From Thiomargarita sp. (GTDB taxonomy: Bacteria > Pseudomonadota > Gammaproteobacteria > Beggiatoales > Beggiatoaceae): a stretch of DNA of 11,945 nucleotides. Shown here in pieces: positions 1 through 8,000 of this stretch; position 1 is the stretch's first letter, and each line of letters begins with the position of its first letter. The stretch is from positions 1 to 11,945 of the forward strand of contig DYNO01000099.1 of the NCBI GenBank assembly GCA_020721025.1. The letters run 5' to 3'. A program made the position numbers and the translations under genes. The notes under the pieces were generated by a model. The model searched no databases, was not told where the DNA came from, and saw nothing but the letters and a program-made list of their open reading frames with translations.

Positions 1-236
1 TGACGACGTGAATAACGTTTGGTTTTTTTACAAACGCTTAACGACATTTTTAAACGATTGTCCCTGCGAAAACAGGAATAACTTAATCCTCTCTGTTTAA
101 AGATGTCAAATCGGTTCTATAAACGCGGTACCACGCACCAAGAATATTGAAAACTTCAAAAGAAAGGTGTATGACGCTTTGCTGATACACTCTACACTCA
201 CTATTGAACTACAACGGTTTTAATTTCATTTTTGCG
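1..236. other. Non-coding left edge, downstream of the minus-strand operon
   Basis: No convincing gene is seen here. The stretch lies downstream of the last gene of the minus-strand cluster. It contains a candidate terminator (167-190), a small inverted repeat CGTTTG/CAAACG (16-21 and 31-36) with a T-rich 9-base loop, and a weak hairpin CCTG/CAGG (63-66 and 73-76) whose CGAAAA loop recalls degenerate copies of common proteobacterial intergenic repeats. None of these is strong enough to name. Confidence 0.5.
155..190 (-). terminator. Weak candidate terminator of the minus-strand operon
   Basis: Read on the minus strand, GTGTAT (190-185) pairs with ATACAC (172-167) around a 12-base loop that can itself close by a GC/GC pair. 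The stem is followed directly by the pyrimidine-rich stretch CTTTCTTTT. It lies about 47 bases beyond the stop of the membrane protein gene. The 6-bp stem is AT-rich, so this is only a plausible Rho-independent terminator. Confidence 0.3.
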
Positions 237-851
237 TCAGCGAGAACCAAAATAATACAAAATAAACGCCAATAAGATTTGCTCTATCCAATGAGGTAAT
301 CCTACATTTGCATCGCCCGTGCTGCCCAACGTGAGCAACACCATGATAAAACAAGCAAATAATACGAGCAGACCTTGCAAATGGATAAGGAATGGAAAAC
401 GTGGTGGACGTGATGGTTTATTGTTGTCACGACGCAACCAACGGATTAACACCCCTGATAAATACGAAGACATTAAAATGATCGTTCCGAACACATTTGA
501 CGAAAATAACTGTCCGCTAATCAACAAGATAGCGATTGTTACGATAAAAGCAACCATGATGATCACACGAACCGAGCCTCGTGGCAACCATAACGGATTG
601 CTCTCCTGTTCCGCCAACGCTCGAATTTCTGGCGAATTGAGTAACGCGGGTGGCAGGGCGACTGAACGTCTGGACGCAAAATAATGAGTTAAAACAATAG
701 ATAACGTTTCAGATAACAATAAACCCACGCCGTCACCGGTCAAAATTTGATAAATCACAATACCCACAATTGTCAACGCCAAAATGGCTCGAATACTGCC
801 CGGCGGCATCCACAATGGATGAATGGGTTTAACCACAGTTTCAGAATTCAC
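237..851 (-). CDS. Small multi-spanning membrane protein with three related two-helix units
   Basis: This 204-residue hydrophobic protein has no function I can name. About six transmembrane segments are visible (roughly residues 20-38, 42-58, 93-112, 118-137, 153-176, 188-202). The chain is internally repetitive. PLWMPPGSIRAI (12-23) recurs as PLWLPRGSVRVI (86-97), each leading into a helix pair. The first unit ends TGDGVGL...HYFASR, and the last helix pair runs TGDANVGL...YYFGSR, so the C-terminal third is a further copy that has lost the PLW-GS-R head. The start is GTG at 851, with no in-frame start upstream. GAAGG (860-856) is a Shine-Dalgarno match only 4 bases away and sits inside a small hairpin. 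The gene follows asparagine synthase by 39 bp on the same strand and is probably the last gene of that operon. PLW-LP-GSVR heads and YFGSR ends are, from memory, found in other uncharacterised bacterial membrane proteins. Confidence 0.8.
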   Translation of the reverse strand: MNSETVVKPIHPLWMPPGSIRAILALTIVGIVIYQILTGDGVGLLLSETLSIVLTHYFASRRSVALPPALLNSPEIRALAEQESNPLWLPRGSVRVIIMVAFIVTIAILLISGQLFSSNVFGTIILMSSYLSGVLIRWLRRDNNKPSRPPRFPFLIHLQGLLVLFACFIMVLLTLGSTGDANVGLPHWIEQILLAFILYYFGSR

Positions 852-853
852 AA

Positions 854-867
854 AACCTTCACAGGTT
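854..867 (-). promoter_or_regulatory. Hairpin covering the ribosome binding site of the membrane protein gene
   Basis: On the minus strand AACCT (867-863) pairs perfectly with AGGTT (858-854) around the loop GTGA. The 3' arm includes most of the GAAGG Shine-Dalgarno match (860-856) of the GTG start at 851. It lies in the 39-bp gap after the asparagine synthase stop. It could lower translation initiation or make it depend on ribosomes arriving from upstream. Five base pairs is short, so the effect is inferred. Confidence 0.35.
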
Positions 868-890
868 CTTACACATTGATTAATAAAGTT

Positions 891-2762
891 TTATGAGCCA
901 ATTCTCGGCAGATGAAAGGTATCCAAGAAAATATTGAAGGTCAGCACCATCATCAATAAATCATCGTCAAAGGTCTGGCTTAACGTAAATCCCGGCGTAC
1001 CATAGATTTTTTTCAGCCGCTCGACCGTCTCCGGATTAAAATAACCATCTCGTTGAATCCGTTCCCGCGACAACAAGTCATTGATCCAAGGCACATTTTG
1101 CTGCAATAAATACGGACTGCCCGGCGCGACAAAACTGAATTTCTCCCGCTTGATTACCGCTTCAGGGAGGTAGCGAACAGACAATTGTTTCAAAATATAT
1201 TTCTCTATCATCCCGTTTAATAACAAATTTGGCGGCAATTTTTGCGCGGTAGCAATCACATTGACATCTAAGAACGGATAACGGGCTTCTACCGAATTTG
1301 CATACGCCACTCTATCGCCATGATCGGCTAATAAATGGTCAGATAACCGAAATTTAAAATCGAGGTAAGACCGCTTGTGTAGCGCATGTCGCCCCTGTAA
1401 CTTGCTTTTATCGACCAAGGGACGCTGGATGCAATCGAACTGGTCAAATTGATCAACTAAGGCTTGCGAATACAGCGCGGTCTTCGTATCCTTGAAACTG
1501 TGATAATTCTTCTCATAGAAAAATTGCCCGTCACTCCAAAGTTTTTCTTGCAACTCCTGCGCTAAAAGTTCATCTAAATCCGTGCTTTCCTCTTCTCCTT
1601 GCCGCTGTTGATCAAAACGATAACCCACATAACCGGCAAATAATTCGTCCGCGCCCTCTCCGGTCAAAACCACGCGAATATCGTGTTGATGCACCAGTTG
1701 TGATAACGCCAAAGAACAGGTGTTATACGATTCTTTCAGAGGAGATTCAGCATGATAGATGATCGCTGGCAATCGTTCGCTGATCGCCCGCCAATCAAAA
1801 ACCGTTTCATGATGCTGTGATTTAACCTGCTCCACCATCATGCGTTGATAGCGCCGTTCGTCAATTTCCTGTTGTGCAAATCCAATAGAAAATGAATGAC
1901 GATGCTCACCGGGCGATAACGCATGGATTAAACTCGCAATTAACGACGAATCCAAACCACCGCTGAGATAAAATCCCACCGGAACATCGGCATTGAGGCG
2001 ATAATTCACCGCTTTGCGTAACTGTTCATCCAGCATTTCCAACGCATCGGTTTCGCTCAGTTGATAATTAATGTGGTCACTGGTTGGATAAGATAAATCC
2101 CAATATTCTCGAACACTTAGCTTGCCATTTTCAACCAACAAATAATGTCCGGGCTTGAGCGCGTGAATATTTTTGAACATCGTGCGTGGGCTAATCAATC
2201 CGGGAAAAGTCAACATCTGATCCAATCCGGTCAAATCCACTTCACGTTGCACCGCGGGATGCTGCAATATCGCCTTGATTTCCGAAGCAAAAATGAGCGT
2301 GTTATCCACCACAGTATAAAATAATGGTGCAATTCCAACGTGATCCCGCCCCAACAGTAACCGCTCCCGTTTTTGGTCAAAAATAGCAAACGCAAACTGT
2401 CCGTTCAACTCTTTCAACAAATTTTCGCCGACTTCTTCATAGAGATGCACCAAAACCTCAATGTCGCAGTCCGTTTTAAACAAATGCCCATCCAATTGCA
2501 AATTACGGCGTAACTCTTTGTAATTATAGATTTCGCCATTGCAAATTAACATCACGGTGCTGTCTTCATTGCTGATCGGTTGATGTCCGCCTCCCAAATC
2601 AATAATCGACAAGCGACGAAATCCGAAGCCCAGTCCCTTATCTATATGATATCCTTCATCATCTGGACCACGATACACGATGGTATCTGCCATTTTTTTC
2701 AAAATTGCTTGCGATGGCGTGATTTCGCGTTGTAAGTGATAAATACCAACAATACCGCACAT
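891..2762 (-). CDS. asnB: Asparagine synthase (glutamine-hydrolysing), AsnB type
   Basis: The family makes asparagine from aspartate, glutamine and ATP in the cytosol. Ammonia released at an N-terminal glutaminase site is passed to a C-terminal synthetase that forms aspartyl-AMP. The 623 residues show both halves. Class II glutaminase: Cys2 nucleophile in MCGIVGI once Met is removed, RRLSIIDL (49-56), NGEIYN (75-80), GRDHVGIAPLFY (138-149). Synthetase: the PP-loop ATP site SGGLDSS (267-273), LTGEGADELFAGY (366-378), VEARYPFLD (491-499) and the lysine of IEKYIL (K521), equivalent to the E. coli catalytic lysine. It is longer than E. coli AsnB (about 554) and nearer the Bacillus AsnB/AsnO size. 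GAGGA at 2773-2769, inside the end of the preceding gene, is a good Shine-Dalgarno site; the gap to the hydrolase is 2 bp, implying translational coupling. Relatives act in polysaccharide or secondary-metabolite clusters, but nothing here points that way, so plain asparagine synthesis is preferred. Confidence 0.93.
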   Translation of the reverse strand: MCGIVGIYHLQREITPSQAILKKMADTIVYRGPDDEGYHIDKGLGFGFRRLSIIDLGGGHQPISNEDSTVMLICNGEIYNYKELRRNLQLDGHLFKTDCDIEVLVHLYEEVGENLLKELNGQFAFAIFDQKRERLLLGRDHVGIAPLFYTVVDNTLIFASEIKAILQHPAVQREVDLTGLDQMLTFPGLISPRTMFKNIHALKPGHYLLVENGKLSVREYWDLSYPTSDHINYQLSETDALEMLDEQLRKAVNYRLNADVPVGFYLSGGLDSSLIASLIHALSPGEHRHSFSIGFAQQEIDERRYQRMMVEQVKSQHHETVFDWRAISERLPAIIYHAESPLKESYNTCSLALSQLVHQHDIRVVLTGEGADELFAGYVGYRFDQQRQGEEESTDLDELLAQELQEKLWSDGQFFYEKNYHSFKDTKTALYSQALVDQFDQFDCIQRPLVDKSKLQGRHALHKRSYLDFKFRLSDHLLADHGDRVAYANSVEARYPFLDVNVIATAQKLPPNLLLNGMIEKYILKQLSVRYLPEAVIKREKFSFVAPGSPYLLQQNVPWINDLLSRERIQRDGYFNPETVERLKKIYGTPGFTLSQTFDDDLLMMVLTFNIFLDTFHLPRIGS

Positions 2763-2764
2763 AG

Positions 2765-3406
2765 TTATTCCTCATTCAGATGACAAAATTGTTGGGTTGT
2801 CTGCCATAATTCCGCCGTAACATTGGCAAGACTGTGATCACTGTCAAAAGTTTGTACAGTCACCCAAGGACGCGTTGTTGCAAATTGCTGAGAAATCTCA
2901 ACCGGAACAACTTGATCATTCACTCCATGTAAAATCAGCGTAGGTAATTGGCGTTGTAAATTGTGATCTTTATAAGCACTGATATCTCGAATAAATTCAT
3001 AGCTTAACGGAACTTCTTTTTCATAAGCATAGTGCATTATAGGCAATTCACCATCAACTTGCCATTTTTGTAAATTTTCATCCCCAATCACGCGGCGACT
3101 GTTGGACATAAAATCTAATGCCGGTGCCAGCAGAATCAGTTGTTTTACTTGTAAATTTTGCTGTGCTAACCACAAAGCAATCAAGCCACCGAGACTGGAG
3201 CCGATAAGGGTAATTTCTTGTTGCGGGGAAAAAAGAGTAGCGACTTGATGAATTTGTCGTGTCAAAGTCAGGTGATAGAAATCGTCTTGATTCAGATCAG
3301 GAACATGAAGCGCAATCGCAAGGTTAGCGAAGCATTGTTGGAAAAAACAGGCTTTACTGGATGCCGGACTCGATGCCCAGCCGTGGAGATAAAAAAACTC
3401 ATTCAT
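2765..3406 (-). CDS. yqiA: YqiA-like alpha/beta hydrolase (putative esterase)
   Basis: This is a 213-residue soluble single-domain alpha/beta hydrolase. The N-terminus FFYLHGWASSPASSKA (4-19) closely resembles the opening of E. coli YqiA (YLHGFNSSPRSAKA). The nucleophile elbow is GSSLGG (69-74, Ser71). The likely acid is Asp164 in GVNDQVVP and the base His191 in DSDHSL, so the triad looks complete. E. coli YqiA is 193 residues and has esterase activity on short acyl esters; its physiological substrate is not established. The ATG at 3406 starts directly at the first beta strand and is preceded by AAGG (3418-3415), which overlaps the stop of the cyclase gene. It sits 10 bp after the cyclase and 2 bp before asparagine synthase, so the three are probably cotranscribed. 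The symbol is given on N-terminal similarity and fold; another small hydrolase subfamily is possible. Confidence 0.82.
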   Translation of the reverse strand: MNEFFYLHGWASSPASSKACFFQQCFANLAIALHVPDLNQDDFYHLTLTRQIHQVATLFSPQQEITLIGSSLGGLIALWLAQQNLQVKQLILLAPALDFMSNSRRVIGDENLQKWQVDGELPIMHYAYEKEVPLSYEFIRDISAYKDHNLQRQLPTLILHGVNDQVVPVEISQQFATTRPWVTVQTFDSDHSLANVTAELWQTTQQFCHLNEE

Positions 3407-3416
3407 GTATCAAACC

Positions 3417-4694
3417 TTATAGGGTGAATTTGCTATCAATAAAAGTCTCAGATTCGTGGCGGTTTTGAGGACGGGCGCACCGTTGCAAATAGACCTCTGC
3501 AACCTTGTCATCTGGATTGATTTGTAAGGTAGTTTTAAAATAATGATACGCCTCGTCACACTTATCTTCATGATATAATTGAACTCCCAGTTCAAAATCT
3601 GATGAAGTCTGTTGTTTCAAGGCGATCAAATTTTCGGTATCCGCATCAAAAACTTCGTAGATTGTAACAATTTTAGATTTACCTTTCACCTTAACTCGAT
3701 CCAATTTGCGAATTTGGTACTTGCTAGGGTCTTGTAACTTATTGTAAGTATTCTCAGTAATCAATAATTTCGTATAATATTTCTTGGTTAATTCCTCCGT
3801 GCGCGCCGCGAGATTGACCGCATCAGAAATTACCGTGCCATCCATACGATGTTGTCCTCCTACCGTACCTAGAATGAGGGGACCGGTGTTTAAACCGATA
3901 CCGATGTTAATCATCGGATATTCGGAACGTGCAAGCAACTCATTGTATTTACGCAAATTTTTTAACATAGACACCGCACTTGAAACGGCATCATCGGCAT
4001 GGGTCGGAAATAAAGCCATGATAGCATCACCGATATATTTGTCGATAAAACCGTGATATTCGCTGATAATAGGTTCCATCTGCCCAAGATAAGAATTAAG
4101 AAAATCAAAAACTTCCTGCGGTGACAATGATTCGGCAAGCGGGGTAAAATCTCGAATATCGGAAAACATAATGGTCATTTCCCGTTCTACCTGATCGCCC
4201 AAATGCACATCAACCACGTTATTTTTACCTAAACAGTGCAAAAATTCTTGAGGAACAAAGCGTTCATACGCCACATTTAATTCTTTAGAATATTGCGCAA
4301 TTTTCAGTAACACCTTGGTTCGCACCAACAATTCGGCTTTTTCCACCGGTACAACAATCACGTCCATTGCTAAACTTTGCAATTCCCCCTCTGTCCATCG
4401 GAGCAAACCCTGCCGGGTGGTCGCGAGCAAAAACGGTACAACTCGTGGTCGCACCGCGTACTGATGTTGTTCGATTTCATTTTGTAGCACTTGCATCGAC
4501 GCACTATCAATCACTGCAACATCAAAGGATTGCGTAGGAAAACTGCCCGGTTCGCTACGAATCACTTGATAATGGGTCGAAAGGTATTTTGCCAATAATT
4601 CCGCATTCCATTTATCTATCATGATGATAGCAACGCGCTCGTGCAAAACTGAAGAGCTGAAAGAAGTCAGTAAATTATTGGAAATATTGTTCAT
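3417..4694 (-). CDS. Class III adenylate/guanylate cyclase with degenerate receiver and TPR-like tail
   Basis: This 425-residue cytosolic protein probably makes cAMP from ATP. Residues 20-135 look like a response-regulator receiver: Asp63 follows a beta strand as the phospho-acceptor would, but the usual acidic pair is reduced to Asp27 and the conserved lysine before the final proline is Val115, so phosphorylation is doubtful. A linker with YERFVPQEFL (143-152) and LGDQVEREMT (165-174), typical of cyanobacterial and Beggiatoa-like cyclases, leads into the catalytic domain (about 170-350). Metal ligands are Asp179 (FSDIRDFT) and Asp223 (KYIGDAIMALF). Lys219 and Thr287 occupy the base-recognition positions and favour ATP; Asn294 and Arg298 (VNLAAR) are the transition-state residues. 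Residues 364-404 look like one TPR. No transmembrane segment is seen. The ATG at 4694 has no clear Shine-Dalgarno site; Met25 is a less likely alternative start because the receiver begins before it. It is first in the apparent four-gene operon. Confidence 0.92.
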   Translation of the reverse strand: MNNISNNLLTSFSSSVLHERVAIIMIDKWNAELLAKYLSTHYQVIRSEPGSFPTQSFDVAVIDSASMQVLQNEIEQHQYAVRPRVVPFLLATTRQGLLRWTEGELQSLAMDVIVVPVEKAELLVRTKVLLKIAQYSKELNVAYERFVPQEFLHCLGKNNVVDVHLGDQVEREMTIMFSDIRDFTPLAESLSPQEVFDFLNSYLGQMEPIISEYHGFIDKYIGDAIMALFPTHADDAVSSAVSMLKNLRKYNELLARSEYPMINIGIGLNTGPLILGTVGGQHRMDGTVISDAVNLAARTEELTKKYYTKLLITENTYNKLQDPSKYQIRKLDRVKVKGKSKIVTIYEVFDADTENLIALKQQTSSDFELGVQLYHEDKCDEAYHYFKTTLQINPDDKVAEVYLQRCARPQNRHESETFIDSKFTL

Positions 4695-4757
4695 GGAAAT
4701 AGCAATTTTAACCTAACTTTTAAATGTGTGTATGGGGGTATCTTCAGCTAATTTTTA

Positions 4758-4786
4758 AGAATACTGCATTTATATAATAAAATCAA
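4758..4786 (-). promoter_or_regulatory. Candidate sigma-70 promoter for the cyclase operon
   Basis: On the minus strand TTGATT (4786-4781) is followed after exactly 17 bases by TATTCT (4763-4758). Each hexamer matches the consensus at 4 of 6 positions. The -10 ends about 63 bases before the ATG at 4694, giving a leader of some 55 bases. The -35 lies within the repeat copy at 4780-4860. In AT-rich DNA such pairs arise by chance, so this is tentative. Confidence 0.35.
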
Positions 4787-4860
4787 TCGGTTGAAATATT
4801 TTGCTAACTTTATAACTCATTGAAATTTGAAATAAATTTTAAAACTATCCAAACGATTGC
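4780..4860. repeat. Intergenic repeat, copy A (upstream of mfd)
   Basis: Three blocks are shared in the same order and orientation with the sequence just after mfd (8652-8703). They are AAATCAATCGGTTGAAAT (4780-4797, 16 of 18 identical), TCATTGAAAT (4817-4826, 9 of 10) and a 27-base block (4834-4860) beginning AAATTTTAAAACT and ending ACGATTGC, 24 of 27 identical with only A/G differences. Relative to copy B this copy has extra bases between the blocks. No coding capacity is seen. It looks like a diverged member of a dispersed intergenic repeat. Confidence 0.6.
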
Positions 4861-5076
4861 GTGCAGATGAGCCGTGCTAAAATAATTGTCAAATTTCGTG
4901 ATTTTATGGCAATGGTATGACTTAAATCATTGCTCATCGTTTTTTAAAATGGTAAATTGAGTTAATTCAATATTATCATCAAAAAATGCTGTTTTACGGC
5001 ACACCGAATATTTGTTGAACTGACAATTTCACGGGAAATTTTCCCACCAAAAAACCGATATTAACGCCTGCTCCCA

Positions 5077-8000
5077 ATGATCGACGTAACAGATTCTCAA
5101 GTATATCAAAATCCTCTCACTCCTCCGCAACTACGACAGGCGAGACAACAGCAAACGTGGACGAACCTGCACGGCAGTAGCATCGCGTTGGTATTGAGCC
5201 GAATTGCACAACATCATGTTTGTATTGTGATTACGCCTGATAGTTTGACGGCACAACGCTTGTTAGAAGAAGTCAAATTTTATACCAACTCGACTCACAC
5301 TAATATTTCAGAAATTCCCCTGTTTACTTTTCCAGATTGGGAAACCCTGCCATACGATATATTTTCGCCCCATCAGGATATTATTTCCGAGCGGCTGACC
5401 ACGTTGTATCATCTGCCTGATTTAACACAAGGTATTCTGATTTTACCGATTACCACATTAATGTATCGTTTGCCCCCCGTGAGTTACGTCAAAAGTAACA
5501 GTTTATTGCTCAAGCGGGGACAGCGGTTAGACGTGCATAAATTGCGAGAACAATTAGAAAGTTACAGCTACCAAGCCGTCACCAAGGTCGAAGAACACGG
5601 ACAATATGCCATCCGCGGCAGCTTGCTGGATTTATTTCCGATGGGCAGTGAATTTCCTTATCGCATTGATTTATTTGATGAAGAAGTTGAAAGCATTCGG
5701 ATTTTTTCGGCGGAAACGCAACTGTCGCAACGCAAAATTGACGCAGTACGCATCCTGCCAGCGCGGGAATTTCCGCTCACTGCTGAATCGATTGAATTAT
5801 TTCGCACCCAATGGTTTCAATATTTTACAACCGAACCGAAGCGCAGTCCGATATTTCGTGATGTTTGTCATGGATTTGCCCCCGCGGGCATTGAATATTA
5901 TTTACCCTTATTTTTTTCTAAGACTCAGATTTTATTTGATTACTTGCCATCGAACAGTGTCATTTGTACTTTTCCTACTGTATTATCCCAAGCAGAACAA
6001 TTTTGGCAAGAATCAAACCAACGTTACGAATTATTGCGTCATGACATTGAGCGTCCTATTTTACCACCATCGCAATTATTTTTACAAGCAAATCAAGTAT
6101 TTGAATCAATAGGAAATTATTCGCACCTGCGTTTTAATGTCGCCTCATCTCATCCGACTGCGACTTTTGCAACCCAAATTCCGCCTCAATTACCCATTGA
6201 AGCCCGTCTCACTCATCCCATTGCAGCACTGCAAGAATTTCTACAACATTTTACCGGACGGGTGTTAATGACGGCGGAAACCTTGGGTCGGCGAGAAACT
6301 TTGATTGAACTGCTTAAAAATCACAATTTATATCCACAACTGATTGATAATTGGCGGAATTTCGTTGACAGTGATATCAAATTTGCCCTGACCATCGCGA
6401 CGATAGAACAAGGCTTGTTGATTGATCAAACTGCACAATCAATTGCTGTAATTACCGAAACGCAACTGTTTGGTGAACGGGTGGTGCAACGCCGGCTCCG
6501 CCAAAAAACCACACAACGCGATACTGAAGTAATTATCAGAAATTTAACAGAATTAACCTTGGGCGCGCCGGTGGTGCATGAAGAACATGGGGTGGGACGT
6601 TATCAAGGGTTGGTGACACTCGACATGGACAGTGGACCGGCGGAATTTTTACTTTTGGAATACGCCGGCGAAGATAAACTCTACGTTCCCGTCACTTCAT
6701 TGGATTTAATCAGTCGTTTTACCAGCAGTGACCCAGAACATGCCCCATTACACCGTTTAGGTTCGCAACAATGGGACAAAGCAAGGCGTAAAGCATTACA
6801 ACAAGTTTCTGATGTTGCAGCCGAATTACTTGACATTCATGCCCGACGTGCTGCTCGCCCCGGACGCGCTTGTAAAATAAATTTAGAAGATTATCAAGCC
6901 TTTGCCGCCTCTTTTCCATTTGAGGAGACTCCAGACCAACAAGAGGCAATCAATGCCGTTTTAGCCGATTTAACCGCGCCGCGGGCGATGGATCGCTTGA
7001 TCTGTGGCGATGTGGGTTTTGGCAAAACGGAGGTCGCGATGCGGGCAACTTTTGTCGCGGTGCAAGATGGGTTACAAGTTGCGGTGCTCGTTCCCACGAC
7101 GTTACTGGCACAACAACATTTTCAGAATTTTCAAGATCGTTTCACCAGTTGGGCAGTTCGGGTGGAACAATTGTCGCGATTTCGGACGGCAAAACAGCAA
7201 AAGGACGCGTTGCAAGAAATTGAAGAGGGAAAAATTGAAATTATCATCGGTACGCACAAATTATTGCAAGAAGGCATCAAATTTAAAAATTTAGGCTTGG
7301 TTATCATTGATGAGGAACATAGATTTGGTGTCAAGCAGAAAGAAAAGTTTAAAGAATTGCGTGCCGAAGTGGATATTTTAACCCTGACCGCGACTCCGAT
7401 TCCCCGCTCGTTGAATATGGCTTTGTCAAACCTGCGTGATTTATCGGTGATTGCCACGCCTCCTTCACGACGTTTGGCAATTAAAACCTTTGTCAATGAA
7501 TGGCATGATGGGCAAATTGTCGAGGCAATGACTCGTGAATTGAAGCGGGGCGGTCAAGTGTATTTTTTGCACAATGACATTGATACGATAGTCACGATGG
7601 CAAAACGGCTGCAAAATCTCATTCCAGAAGCGCAAGTCCTTTATGCACATGGAAAAATGCGCGAGCGAGAATTAGAAAAAGTGATGCAAGATTTTTATCA
7701 CCGCCGTTTTAACGTGTTGGTGTGTACCACGATTATTGAAACTGGTATCGACATTCCCACTGCGAATACCATCATTATTCACCGCGCCGATAAATTTGGT
7801 TTAGCGCAACTTTATCAACTGCGTGGGCGAGTGGGGCGTTCTCATCACCGTGCTTATGCGTATCTCATTGTTCCTCCGAAGAATATGATGACCAGTGATG
7901 CAATAAAACGTTTGAACGTCATTCACTCTTTGGAAGAATTGGGCGTGGGATTTACTTTGGCAACGCATGATCTTGAAATTCGTGGCGCGGGGGAATTGTT

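Larger units (their letters stand above)
4695..5076. other. Divergent intergenic region between the cyclase and mfd
   Basis: This 382-bp AT-rich stretch has no credible gene; the longest ATG frames are under 20 codons and lack ribosome sites. It must carry promoters for both neighbours. Visible structure: a candidate minus-strand promoter (4758-4786), one copy of an intergenic repeat (4780-4860), two dyads with TTAA centres (4917-4930 and 4957-4970), and the palindrome GGGAAATTTTCCC (5033-5045) in the mfd leader. I find no convincing -35/-10 pair for mfd and no LexA-type CTG-N10-CAG box. Confidence 0.6.

Noticed and set aside
1..47. Possible minus-strand gene start running off the left edge
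   Set aside because: ATG at 47 begins an open frame to the edge, but only 15 codons are visible, there is no ribosome site and composition is uninformative.
63..76. CCTG-CGAAAA-CAGG hairpin resembling a common proteobacterial intergenic repeat
   Set aside because: Only four contiguous pairs and a partial likeness; too weak to call.
319..684. Open frame of 121 codons on the plus strand
   Set aside because: It lies wholly within the membrane protein gene on the other strand, has no domain-like composition and no ribosome site.
732..752. Similarity of GTCACCGGT...AAATTTGAT to 11871-11890
   Set aside because: 18 of 20 bases match, but one copy is inside a coding region and a match this good is borderline for chance in 12 kb.
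5606..6112. Open frame of 168 codons on the plus strand inside mfd
   Set aside because: It is in another frame of an intact, well-conserved mfd; its composition is that of out-of-frame translation.
7131..7496. Open frame of 121 codons on the minus strand opposite mfd
   Set aside because: It is an antisense shadow of the motor domain of mfd, with no recognisable features.
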